6,624 bases of DNA from Candidatus Hydrogenedentota bacterium (lineage in GTDB: Bacteria > Hydrogenedentota > Hydrogenedentia > Hydrogenedentales > SLHB01), in NCBI GenBank assembly GCA_013349485.1, contig DUZM01000193.1, forward strand, positions 1 through 6,624, written 5' to 3'. Each line of letters begins with the position of its first letter. Within the stretch, counting starts at the first letter, position 1. Below, piece by piece: positions 1 through 6,079 of this stretch. A program made the translations under genes and the position numbers. The notes under the pieces are model-generated. The model had not been told where the DNA came from. It did no database searches and saw only the letters and a list, made by a program, of their open reading frames with translations.

Positions 1-177
1 AATGTCGGCCTCGTGAACCACCAGTCGATCGAGAACGTCCGAGAGGCGCCACATGCGCGATGCCTCGCGAACGACAGCATGGACACGCTGGCCTTCCTCG
101 ACAAGCCGTCGGCAAAGATTGGCGCCGATAAAGCCTGCAGCGCCTGTAACCAAGATAGTCTCGTGCTCGTTGCTCAT
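1..177 (-). CDS. NAD(P)-dependent epimerase/dehydratase, N-terminal part (cut by left edge)
   Basis: The first 59 residues of an extended short-chain dehydrogenase/reductase are visible; the rest lies beyond the left edge. Residues 7-18 form the first beta strand and the dinucleotide-binding turn, with TGAAGFIG at 11-18 and the three glycines G12, G15 and G18 of the GxxGxxG Rossmann motif. A helix follows at about 19-29, then the second strand (RVHAVVRE, 31-38). After that strand comes Arg37 rather than the Asp/Glu typical of strict NAD enzymes, which hints at NADP(H) use (inference). Members of this family act on nucleotide sugars or similar hydroxylated substrates in the cytoplasm; the substrate cannot be read from this fragment. 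The start is the ATG at 177-175, directly before the first Rossmann strand. The Shine-Dalgarno is weak (an AGGG about 4 bases upstream). It is transcribed away from the barrel-protein gene at 420. The family call is firm, the specific function open. Confidence 0.88.
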   Translation of the reverse strand, partial: MSNEHETILVTGAAGFIGANLCRRLVEEGQRVHAVVREASRMWRLSDVLDRLVVHEADI

Positions 178-302
178 TAAGCCCTACCACCAAGTCAGGA
201 GAATTCGGCGGTCACATAGCCGGCTTGGTTTCGCCCCGAGGATCAGTTCAAGACCCGATCCTGACGACACGCTGAAAACGTTCCCCTCAAGGCCTCCTGC
301 CT

Positions 303-332
303 ATCTTAGCGGACAACAGGTAAAACCTTCAA
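303..332 (-). promoter_or_regulatory. Possible sigma70-type promoter for the epimerase gene
   Basis: Read on the minus strand, TTGAAG (332-327) is followed after 18 bases by TAAGAT (308-303). Each box matches the consensus at four of six positions. It would give a leader of about 120 bases before the ATG at 177. Matches of this quality are common by chance, so this is tentative. Confidence 0.22.
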
Positions 333-340
333 AAGTCTCC

Positions 341-369
341 TTGACTTGGCGCTCTCGAACCTGTAGAAG
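341..369 (+). promoter_or_regulatory. Possible sigma70-type promoter for the barrel-protein gene
   Basis: TTGACT at 341-346 is followed, after a 17-base spacer, by TAGAAG at 364-369. The -35 box matches five of six consensus bases and the -10 box four of six. Transcription would start near 376, about 44 bases before the ATG at 420. That position supports ATG 420 over the TTG at 384 as the start. Confidence 0.35.
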
Positions 370-419
370 AACCAAGTCACGTTTTGCTGGGGGTTTCTAG
401 CGTGTCGGGGACGCCCGCC

Positions 420-1325
420 ATGGGAACGGCGATCTTTAACAGCGGAAAGCGGAAGCGTTTCCTCCTTGTCTTCTCAGCGGCAAAACCATATATAAGACAC
501 GCGTCCCTTGTGCCGCTTCCAATTGCGCTGCTTTTCACGTGTTTGTCTTTTCCGCCAAATCCGGTTGCCGCCGAAGAAGCGCCGATCGCCGACGCCGCCG
601 GCCAAACGGCCAAGGACGACGGCCCCGGCGAGAGAGAAAAGGACGCCGGCGAACGCGAGAAGAAGTCCTTCTGGTTCATTGGCACATCGAATTATCACCT
701 CCGTCTCGAGGAATCCGAGAAGAGAATCGACCGGCAGCTCAACAAGCCTTTCGGTCTCCTGCTGCCCAACTGGCATCGACCTGCAACGTTCAAAGACTGG
801 AGCGAAGATTGGCAGATCTGGGACCTTTGGGCAGGATATGGACGCGACCTCGGCGCAAAAACCGCATGGTCAGTCTACGCCGGCGGCGGGGCCGGTACCG
901 TCTATAACAGCGACTACTACTACCCGCTAGGCGTGCCGATGGAATTCGACGTGAATTTCACCCGCCGTTCCTCCCTTCTCGGTTCATCCGTGTCGTATTA
1001 CCCGTTCGGGAAACCCCAAAAACGCCGCCGCGGCCTCAAGAAATCCCTCGCCGCGACGCGACCCGTTGCCGAGATGAACCTCGGCTATACCCACCAGACC
1101 GTCATCGGCGACGTCACCATTTCGCTTCCCATGATCGGCAATGCGATTCATGTGAAAGACAAATCAAACGATCACCTGTTCTGGGCGAGCCCGCGGCTTG
1201 GACTCGAGACGCCGTTGACCGATGACCAATCCCTCAACATGTTGACCGGCTACCTCTTCTTCAACGACCATGCCGACGAATTCAACGGCGGCCTGCTCGA
1301 ATTCTTCGTGCGCCGCCGCTTCTGA
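420..1325 (+). CDS. Exported, probable outer-membrane beta-barrel protein of unknown function
   Basis: A 301-residue protein that I cannot assign to a named family. The N-terminus has basic residues (KRKR, 10-13) and a hydrophobic stretch at about 29-43. A signal-peptidase-I-like site, PVAA before EEA, lies near residue 51, so export across the inner membrane is likely. The signal region is rather long. Residues 52-82 are a polar, charged linker containing GEREK twice. From about 84 the chain is rich in aromatic residues and alternating polar/nonpolar strands ending in tight turns: 148-163, 184-196, 216-237, 252-266, 271-283. The protein ends in FFVRRRF with a C-terminal phenylalanine, the usual last residue of barrels inserted by the BAM machinery. 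Together this suggests a small barrel, perhaps eight strands, in the outer membrane (inference). There is no lipobox before Cys41. ATG 420 was chosen over TTG 384 because the extra residues add nothing and a possible promoter lies at 341-369. The Shine-Dalgarno is poor. It appears to be a single-gene unit. Confidence 0.75.
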   Translation: MGTAIFNSGKRKRFLLVFSAAKPYIRHASLVPLPIALLFTCLSFPPNPVAAEEAPIADAAGQTAKDDGPGEREKDAGEREKKSFWFIGTSNYHLRLEESEKRIDRQLNKPFGLLLPNWHRPATFKDWSEDWQIWDLWAGYGRDLGAKTAWSVYAGGGAGTVYNSDYYYPLGVPMEFDVNFTRRSSLLGSSVSYYPFGKPQKRRRGLKKSLAATRPVAEMNLGYTHQTVIGDVTISLPMIGNAIHVKDKSNDHLFWASPRLGLETPLTDDQSLNMLTGYLFFNDHADEFNGGLLEFFVRRRF

Positions 1326-1379
1326 GCCGGCGAAACGGCCCGACGCCAGATCCCCTTCACGAGCAAGGAACACCCAATG

Positions 1380-1408
1380 TTGTCTGCGGTCCATCAATGG
1401 ACTATTCT
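1380..1408 (+). promoter_or_regulatory. Possible promoter with a palindrome in its spacer
   Basis: TTGTCT at 1380-1385 and TATTCT at 1403-1408 are separated by 17 bases, each box matching four of six consensus positions. The spacer contains GTCCAT-CA-ATGGAC at 1389-1402, a perfect 6-bp inverted repeat placed where a repressor could block RNA polymerase. Transcription from here would run into both downstream hairpins before reaching the sulfatase, about 220 bases away. The boxes are weak, so this remains a candidate. Confidence 0.28.
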
Positions 1409-1470
1409 TACGTCACAGCTTGTTGCGGGAGCTAATCCCGACGTGCATGCGAACGCCAACGAAACGTGAC

Positions 1471-1500
1471 GCGGCGTCAAGAGGGACTGACGCCGTCTTT
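1471..1500 (+). terminator. Stem-loop with short T tract, possible terminator or attenuator
   Basis: CGGCGTCA (1472-1479) pairs perfectly with TGACGCCG (1488-1495) around an 8-base loop, with a G-T pair extending it at 1471/1496. It is followed by CTTT (1497-1500), which is short for an intrinsic terminator. It could end transcription from the barrel gene about 150 bases upstream, or act as an attenuator ahead of the sulfatase. Its 3' arm can pair instead with the next hairpin. Confidence 0.35.
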
Positions 1501-1538
1501 CGCGCAGTGCAACGGAGCGAAACACGGTGTCCGTCCCT
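1482..1538. repeat. Imperfect inverted repeat linking the two hairpins
   Basis: AGGGACTGACGCC at 1482-1494 is nearly the reverse complement of GGTGTCCGTCCCT at 1526-1538: eleven Watson-Crick pairs, one G-T pair and one mismatch over 13 positions, with 31 bases between. So the two neighbouring hairpins carry related units in opposite orientation. This pairing would exclude both local hairpins. The layout resembles paired palindromic units of REP/BIME elements or a switchable leader. Confidence 0.5.
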
Positions 1539-1560
1539 GGGCGAAGTCCCTGGTACGGAC
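1529..1560. repeat. Second hairpin with internal direct repeat
   Basis: GTCCGT (1529-1534) pairs with ACGGAC (1555-1560), enclosing 20 bases in which TCCCTGG occurs twice in direct orientation (1534-1540 and 1547-1553). GGG and CCC at 1539-1541 and 1548-1550 can form a small inner stem. There is no T tract, so it does not look like a terminator. Confidence 0.45.
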
Positions 1561-1624
1561 CGAGAAGTCATGATTCATCTGTTTCTAACGGCAGCGTGGA
1601 ATGACGCACGTTGCGAGAACATAC

Positions 1625-1630
1625 CGGAGA
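1625..1630 (+). promoter_or_regulatory. Ribosome binding site that decides the sulfatase start
   Basis: CGGAGA, with a GGAG core at 1626-1629, lies 7 bases before the ATG at 1637. No such site precedes the in-frame ATG at 1601. The residues after 1637 lead straight into the first sulfatase strand. Confidence 0.7.
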
Positions 1631-1636
1631 TCCAAC

Positions 1637-3172
1637 ATGTCGCAACCGGACGTATTGTTTGTCATGACCGACCAGCAGCGATTTGACACCATCGCCGCCC
1701 TCGGAAATCCGCATATTTTCACGCCCAATCTCGATCAGCTTGTTCGTAGGGGCGTCACGTTCCGCAATGCCTATTCGACCTGCCCCGTCTGCGTGCCGGC
1801 CCGATACACCATCCGGACAGGGTGCGAGCCGCCCACGACGCGCGCCTTCGTCAACGTGAGCGAACCCGCCCAAGGCCAGCGCCGAACCATGACGGAGCGT
1901 TGCGGCCCATACCTGGCGCAACGCATGCGGCAACTCGGCTATCGCACGTTCGGCATCGGCAAGTTCCACTCAAGTCCTTGGGACGAGCAACTGGGATACG
2001 AAGTACACCTACACAGCGAAGAACTCTACGAATCGCCCGAACAAAGACGACGAGACGCGTACGCCGCCTGGATTGCCGACGAGTACCCGCACTTCAGTTT
2101 TATCGAAGGACTCATGGGGGAACGAACGGAAATGTACTACATCCCTCAGATGAGCCCGACCCCGGCCGAGGCCGGCGTCGAACGGTGGGCCGCAGCGCGC
2201 GCCGTCGAGCAAATCCGGGCCGACGACGCCCGCCCCTATTTCGGCCTCGTGTCCTTTATCGGCCCGCACCCGCCGTTTGCCCCCCCGCTCCCCTTCAATA
2301 GGATGTACGACCCGGATCGGATGCCGAACCCAATCAAGGGCGACCTCGAAACGGACCACTTGGATGAACAGATACCCTGGATGAACCAGTGCATCTGGGC
2401 CGAGGACATCAACGACCCCCTCGCTCGCATCCTCAAGGCGCGATACTACGGCGAGATCAGCTACATCGACGACTGCCTCGGCCGGATCCTGGACGCCGTC
2501 GAGGCCCGGGGCCGGAGCCAGGACACCCTCATCTGCTTCTTCTCGGATCATGGCGACCACCTGGGAGACCACCACGCGTGGCAGAAAGAGAGCTTCTTCG
2601 AGGCCTCATGCCGCATTCCCCTCCTCGTAAGCTGTCCCGCGCGGCTGCCGCGAGATCGACGCAGCGACGAACTGGTGTGCTTGACCGACTTGTTCGGCAT
2701 CGCCACGTCCGCAGCAGGCAAACCCGAGTTCCGAGAAGGAATCGACCTGCTCGGCACGCTCGCGGGGGACGCGCCGCCCAGAGAGTATCTCATCGGATAC
2801 TACGCAGAACCGGGTTCGCCCCAATTCAAGGTCATGGTGCGCGACACGAGGTGGAAATACATATTCATGGCCAACGGCGGCCGCGAACTGTTGTTTGACC
2901 TCGAGAACGATCCGAACGAGTTGCATAACGCCATCCAGACCCAACCAACGAAGGCGGCCGAGTGCCGCACGAAAGCCCGATCCGCCTGTGACGTCCCGGG
3001 CGCGCGCGCAGGCCTTGGCGACGGCGACCTCAGAGTCTTTCCGTTTCACGAACGCCAACGAAACCGGATCTGCCAGTTCGACGCGTCCCGAGGCGTCGCC
3101 GAATTCCCTCGTAAGCCCGAAGAAGCCCTGCAAAACTTTCTCGCCCAACATGACCGTGCCGGCGACCCTTGA
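1637..3172 (+). CDS. Sulfatase (alkaline phosphatase superfamily, Cys-type S1)
   Basis: A 511-residue hydrolase that cleaves sulfate esters, probably from sulfated glycans or aryl/choline-type sulfates; the substrate is not readable from sequence. The N-terminal strand PDVLFVMTDQQR carries metal ligand Asp12. CVPARYTIRTG at 52-62 is the sulfatase signature, in which Cys52 would be converted to formylglycine by a maturase not found in this window. Further expected active-site residues are Lys109 and His111 (GIGKFH), His211 (GPHPPF), Asp304 and His305 (SDHGDHLGDH) and Lys317 (WQKESF). The C-terminal subdomain has the usual KYIF...GGRELLFDLENDPNE segment (408-429) and ends with a RICQFDASRGV tail. 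Length is normal. There is no clear signal peptide, so a cytoplasmic location is more likely than for most glycan sulfatases, unless export uses another route. No in-frame break is seen. The start is set by the GGAG at 1626. No sugar-degradation or transport genes flank it. Confidence 0.95.
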   Translation: MSQPDVLFVMTDQQRFDTIAALGNPHIFTPNLDQLVRRGVTFRNAYSTCPVCVPARYTIRTGCEPPTTRAFVNVSEPAQGQRRTMTERCGPYLAQRMRQLGYRTFGIGKFHSSPWDEQLGYEVHLHSEELYESPEQRRRDAYAAWIADEYPHFSFIEGLMGERTEMYYIPQMSPTPAEAGVERWAAARAVEQIRADDARPYFGLVSFIGPHPPFAPPLPFNRMYDPDRMPNPIKGDLETDHLDEQIPWMNQCIWAEDINDPLARILKARYYGEISYIDDCLGRILDAVEARGRSQDTLICFFSDHGDHLGDHHAWQKESFFEASCRIPLLVSCPARLPRDRRSDELVCLTDLFGIATSAAGKPEFREGIDLLGTLAGDAPPREYLIGYYAEPGSPQFKVMVRDTRWKYIFMANGGRELLFDLENDPNELHNAIQTQPTKAAECRTKARSACDVPGARAGLGDGDLRVFPFHERQRNRICQFDASRGVAEFPRKPEEALQNFLAQHDRAGDP

Positions 3173-3201
3173 GCAAACCGGCGTGCAACGCAGTCGTTTC
3201 C

Positions 3202-3231
3202 TTGGCTCAGCCGGCTTGCGTTGGGTATACT
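3202..3231 (+). promoter_or_regulatory. Probable sigma70-type promoter for pepF
   Basis: TTGGCT at 3202-3207 and TATACT at 3226-3231 are spaced by 18 bases; the -10 box matches five of six consensus bases. The expected start near 3238 gives a leader of about 34 bases before ATG 3272. It lies between the sulfatase stop and pepF, so pepF can be expressed on its own. It overlaps the in-frame TTG at 3221, which argues against that codon as the start. Confidence 0.5.
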
Positions 3232-3258
3232 CCGGCCGAATCGTTTCCCACACAAACG

Positions 3259-3265
3259 AAAGGGG
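3259..3265 (+). promoter_or_regulatory. Ribosome binding site of pepF
   Basis: AAAGGGG lies 6 bases before ATG 3272 and supports this start over the upstream in-frame TTG at 3221. Confidence 0.6.
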
Positions 3266-3271
3266 CGGGGC

Positions 3272-5077
3272 ATGGCCAAAACCAAACGCGTACCATCGAG
3301 ATGCGAAATCGACACCGAGGATACCTGGGACCTTACGCCGCTGTTCAAGAGCGACGCCGCCTGGGAGCGGGCGTATAGGAAGGTCGAGCGGCAAATCGAC
3401 CAGTATGCCCGGTTCAAGGGCACGTTGCGCACATCCGCAAAGGCGATTCGGGACTGCTACGCGTTCGACGTCGCGTTCGAGAAACAGGCCGAGCGACTCG
3501 GCGCGTATGCATTCCTCAAGGGGTCCGAGGACGTGGCAAACAGCACATACCAAGGTATGGTCGCCCGCTACACGCATCTGGCGACCCGGGCGAACGAGGC
3601 CGCAAGTTACATCGCCCCCGAGATCCAGGCCATTCCCAAGAAGCGAATGGCGATGATGCTGAAGTCGCGGACCCTCAAGGAATTCCGAATCGCGATTGAG
3701 CGGCTTTTGCGATATAGGCCCCATATCTTATCGGCGCGCGAGGAACGGCTGCTGGCGATGCAGGGCGAAGTCGTCGGCACCGCCCGGCGGGCTTTCGGGC
3801 AACTCACCGACGCGGATTTCAAGTTCGGCCTTGTCAAAGACGAGAAGGGCCACGCCATCGAGTTGACCCAAAGCTCGTTCCGCAGTTTGCTCGAGTCGCC
3901 GGAACGCAGTGTGCGGCAGCGGGCCTTCGAAAAATTCTATGGCGTACACGAGAACCACGCAAATTCCCTGGCCGCTCTCCTTAGCGGCTCCGTGCTCCAG
4001 GACGTTTACCAGGCGCGTGCAAGAAACTACGCCTCGGCGCTCGAGGCGGCGTTATTCGCCGATAACGTGCCCGTCTCCGTTTACGATAACCTCATCGAAA
4101 CCGTCCGCGCCAACCTCGAGACCGTCTACCGCTGCCTCGAACTCCGAAGAAGGGCCCTGAACGTCAAACAACTCCGCTTCTACGACAACTATGTGCCGAT
4201 CGTTCCGATGGCACGCAAACGCACCCGGTTCAACGAAGCCGTCGGCACGGTATGCGGCGCGTTGGCGCCGCTCGGTGCCGAGTATTGCCGCGTGCTCGAG
4301 AACGGTTTGCGCAACGGTCGGTGGGTCGATCGTTACGAGAACAAGGGCAAGCGAAGCGGCGCGTTCTCGGCAGGCGGCCACACCGGCCCGCCGTACATCC
4401 TGATGAATTATCGCGACGACGTGATCGATAGCGTATTTACGCTTGCGCACGAAGCCGGCCATTCGATGCACACGTATTACAGCGCGCGCAACCAACCGTT
4501 TCAGTACTACGACTACGCGATCTTCGTCGCCGAGGTGGCCTCGACCTTCAATGAACAGCTTCTCAACCGCTACCTGCTCGAACGCGCCAGAAGCAGGAAA
4601 ATGCGTGCGTTCCTCATCAATCGGGAAATAGACGAGATCCGCGGAACCTTTATCCGGCAGACCATGTTCGCCGAGTTCGAGAAGATCATTCACGCCGTGG
4701 TCGAGAACGGCGAAGCGCTCACGCTCGATCGCATCCGCGACGAGTACCGTAAACTACTCGAACTGTATTTCGGCCCAAAATTCGCCCTCGATCCGGCACT
4801 GTCCCTCGAGAGCATGCGCATTCCGCATTTCTATCGCGCATTCTACGTCTACAAATACGCGACCGGCATGGCCGCAGCCATCGCATTAGCCCAACGTGTC
4901 CTGGACGGCGGCAAAAGAGAGCGCAGCGACTATCTCAACTTCCTAAAGGCGGGCGCGTCCAAATTCCCCCTCGAACTCCTCCGCGACGCCGGCGTTGACA
5001 TGGTAAAACCCGAACCCGTCGCCACGACTATGACCCAACTCAAACACCTCGTCGAACAACTCGAGGAACTCGTATAA
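3272..5077 (+). CDS. pepF: Oligoendopeptidase F (M3 family zinc metallopeptidase)
   Basis: A 601-residue cytoplasmic zinc peptidase that cuts short oligopeptides, normally in peptide turnover and recycling. The N-terminus (TWDLTPLFKSDAAWE, 17-31) is the typical opening of the PepF/M3B group. It is followed by a mostly helical region to about 200 that narrows access to the catalytic channel. The catalytic part holds GAFSAGGHTGPPYILMNY (363-380), the zinc motif HEAGH at 393-397 (His393, catalytic Glu394, His397) and the third ligand Glu421 in FVAEVASTFNE. Near the end, IPHFYRAFYVYKYATG (517-532) supplies the conserved His/Tyr residues that bind substrate and stabilise the transition state. Length matches the family (about 600). 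No signal peptide or membrane segment is seen. ATG 3272 was chosen over TTG 3221 because of the Shine-Dalgarno at 3259-3265 and the promoter that overlaps 3221. The stop lies 2 bases from that of the convergent thioredoxin-like gene, with no obvious terminator between them. Confidence 0.96.
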   Translation: MAKTKRVPSRCEIDTEDTWDLTPLFKSDAAWERAYRKVERQIDQYARFKGTLRTSAKAIRDCYAFDVAFEKQAERLGAYAFLKGSEDVANSTYQGMVARYTHLATRANEAASYIAPEIQAIPKKRMAMMLKSRTLKEFRIAIERLLRYRPHILSAREERLLAMQGEVVGTARRAFGQLTDADFKFGLVKDEKGHAIELTQSSFRSLLESPERSVRQRAFEKFYGVHENHANSLAALLSGSVLQDVYQARARNYASALEAALFADNVPVSVYDNLIETVRANLETVYRCLELRRRALNVKQLRFYDNYVPIVPMARKRTRFNEAVGTVCGALAPLGAEYCRVLENGLRNGRWVDRYENKGKRSGAFSAGGHTGPPYILMNYRDDVIDSVFTLAHEAGHSMHTYYSARNQPFQYYDYAIFVAEVASTFNEQLLNRYLLERARSRKMRAFLINREIDEIRGTFIRQTMFAEFEKIIHAVVENGEALTLDRIRDEYRKLLELYFGPKFALDPALSLESMRIPHFYRAFYVYKYATGMAAAIALAQRVLDGGKRERSDYLNFLKAGASKFPLELLRDAGVDMVKPEPVATTMTQLKHLVEQLEELV

Positions 5078-5079
5078 AC

Positions 5080-5649
5080 CTAGGGCCTGGAGCTGGACGC
5101 GACGCCGATCAGGTGGAGCAATTCGGCGATCACGATCCGCCTGTCGGGGTCGGCGTTGTACAACGCGGCGACTTTCTCGCGGGCCGCGGCGACGTTGCCG
5201 CAGGCTTTTCCTCGGGCGATAAGTTCCCGGCAGGCTGCAGGCATCGGCCCCCAATTGCCGCACTCGACAAAGGCGCCGCTCAGGAAAATAAACTTGGGAA
5301 TCGCTTCGCCGCCGTTGGTCAGAAACCGCACGAACACATCCGGGCGCTGCCCGCGGCCAATGTAGCGGACCGCGATGTTGGGCGCCGCGTGCGCGAGCCG
5401 CTCGAGCACAGCTACGTGACGGACGACGTCACCGCACCAGGCCTCGGCAATCGCCACAACATGAATCGGGCGCGGCAACGCCTCGAGGTACGCGGCCTCG
5501 TGCGGCTCGACGGATAAAGCTGCCAGGTCCGCTCTGATCCGTTCGCAATTGTCCCGGTGCTCCCCGCCTTTAACCCACTCGGCAAACCGCTGCCCGGAGT
5601 CAAAAACGCCTTTCCAGTCGATGACCGGTAGAATAGCCGGACGTGGCAT
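5080..5649 (-). CDS. Thioredoxin-fold protein with a single active-site cysteine (WCGDV)
   Basis: A 189-residue protein of the thioredoxin family type that carries a WCGDC-like motif. Strand PIHVVAIAEAW (61-71) leads to W71-C72-G73-D74-V75, the active-site turn at the start of a helix (RHVAVLERLAHAA). Strand NIAVRYIGR follows (91-99), then GEAIPKFIFL (114-123) with Pro118 as the likely cis-proline facing the active site. The usual resolving cysteine is replaced by Val75, so ordinary dithiol-disulfide exchange is not possible at this site. Cys35, Cys130, Cys140 and Cys150 lie elsewhere and one might substitute (inference). There is no signal peptide, so it is cytoplasmic. An N-terminal helical extension of about 55 residues precedes the fold. 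The start at 5649 follows a consensus AGGAGG at 6 bases; 32 in-frame residues upstream back to 5745 are discarded. Its function is unknown: it may be a thiol-dependent reductase, a bacillithiol/glutathione-linked enzyme or a binding protein. It converges on pepF. Confidence 0.88.
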   Translation of the reverse strand: MPRPAILPVIDWKGVFDSGQRFAEWVKGGEHRDNCERIRADLAALSVEPHEAAYLEALPRPIHVVAIAEAWCGDVVRHVAVLERLAHAAPNIAVRYIGRGQRPDVFVRFLTNGGEAIPKFIFLSGAFVECGNWGPMPAACRELIARGKACGNVAAAREKVAALYNADPDRRIVIAELLHLIGVASSSRP

Positions 5650-5655
5650 CGCTTT

Positions 5656-5661
5656 CCTCCT
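5656..5661 (-). promoter_or_regulatory. Consensus ribosome binding site of the thioredoxin-like gene
   Basis: On the minus strand AGGAGG lies 6 bases before the ATG at 5649-5647. It is the best Shine-Dalgarno in the window, implies good translation and fixes the start, excluding the upstream in-frame ATG at 5745. Confidence 0.85.
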
Positions 5662-5980
5662 ATAGGGTGGCTTCTCAACGCCGCATAAGACCGGGTTCAC
5701 AAGACTCTGTTTTCTGCCATAGGATAAACGATTTCGCGTTTCCATTTATTCGCGGAATTGGACGCGCCCGGAACTGTGTTGATGCAATGACGTTCTTTAC
5801 TCGGCGACGCGGGTATCCACGTGCGATTTCACGGGAGGATGTAGTAATATGTTTTCGGTGTTGGTTGGCTGAGCGAAGAGGTTGTCCGTGAGCCATTGAT
5901 GCGGCGCAACCGCGTCGGGCAGAACGCTGAGTTTTCTTGACAACAAGGTCGCGACGGCCGGGGATGCGCACGGACGACGC

Positions 5981-6000
5981 AGGGCGCTGCTGCGCGCCCT
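5981..6000. repeat. GC-rich perfect hairpin
   Basis: AGGGCGC (5981-5987) and GCGCCCT (5994-6000) form a 7-bp stem around a 6-base loop. No T tract follows on either strand, so an intrinsic terminator is unlikely. It may be structural or chance in GC-rich DNA. Confidence 0.35.
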
Positions 6001-6079
6001 CGAATCCAAGCGACAAGGACAAACCGAGCAATGCTTTTCCGCAAACGAGAACGCCGCAATGAGGCCAGAACCCGATCCG

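Larger units (their letters stand above)
178..419. other. Divergent intergenic region between epimerase and barrel-protein genes
   Basis: This 242-base stretch separates two genes that point away from each other, so it should hold both start regions. It contains a candidate promoter for each direction, listed separately. The last part (384-419) is open in frame with the barrel gene from a TTG at 384, but the 12 residues it would add look like no part of a signal peptide. They are read here as untranslated leader. No other gene is seen. Confidence 0.6.
1326..1636. other. 311-base gene-free stretch upstream of the sulfatase
   Basis: No credible gene is seen here: open frames in this stretch have atypical, arginine/serine-rich translations and no ribosome binding sites. 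It holds a candidate promoter (1380-1408) with a small palindrome in its spacer (1389-1402). It also has a short inverted repeat (CGGGA/TCCCG, 1426-1440) and two larger related hairpins at 1471-1496 and 1529-1560. The sulfatase ribosome binding site closes the stretch. It could be a long regulated leader, the end of the barrel-gene transcript plus a separate promoter, or a palindromic intergenic repeat. Confidence 0.6.

Noticed and set aside
53..400. Plus-strand open frame of 115 codons across the epimerase start and intergenic region
   Set aside because: Its translation is arginine/serine-rich, it lies opposite the clear Rossmann coding frame and has no ribosome binding site.
1601..1636. Upstream in-frame ATG of the sulfatase
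   Set aside because: It would add 12 residues outside the family's usual start and place the good GGAG ribosome binding site inside the gene.
2939..3010. Possible frameshift in the C-terminal part of the sulfatase
   Set aside because: The residues look less typical here, but the frame continues into a normal tail (DLRVFPF, RICQFDASRGV), so no frameshift is needed.
3186..3223. Inverted repeat CAACGCA/TGCGTTG after the sulfatase stop as a terminator
   Set aside because: The stem is only 7 bp with a 24-base loop, no T tract follows, and it overlaps the better supported pepF promoter.
2606..3724. Minus-strand open frame of 372 codons
   Set aside because: It is a shadow of the sulfatase and pepF genes, both of which have strong motifs on the plus strand, and it has no recognisable domain.
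4052..4693. Minus-strand open frame of 213 codons inside pepF
   Set aside because: It covers the zinc-binding region of pepF on the other strand; this is a composition effect of GC-rich codons.
5680..5705. GGGTTCACAAG resembling a tRNA T-loop
   Set aside because: No acceptor, D or anticodon stems can be formed around it.
5834..5874. GGGAGG followed by a short ATG frame of seven codons
   Set aside because: Too short and unsupported; probably chance.
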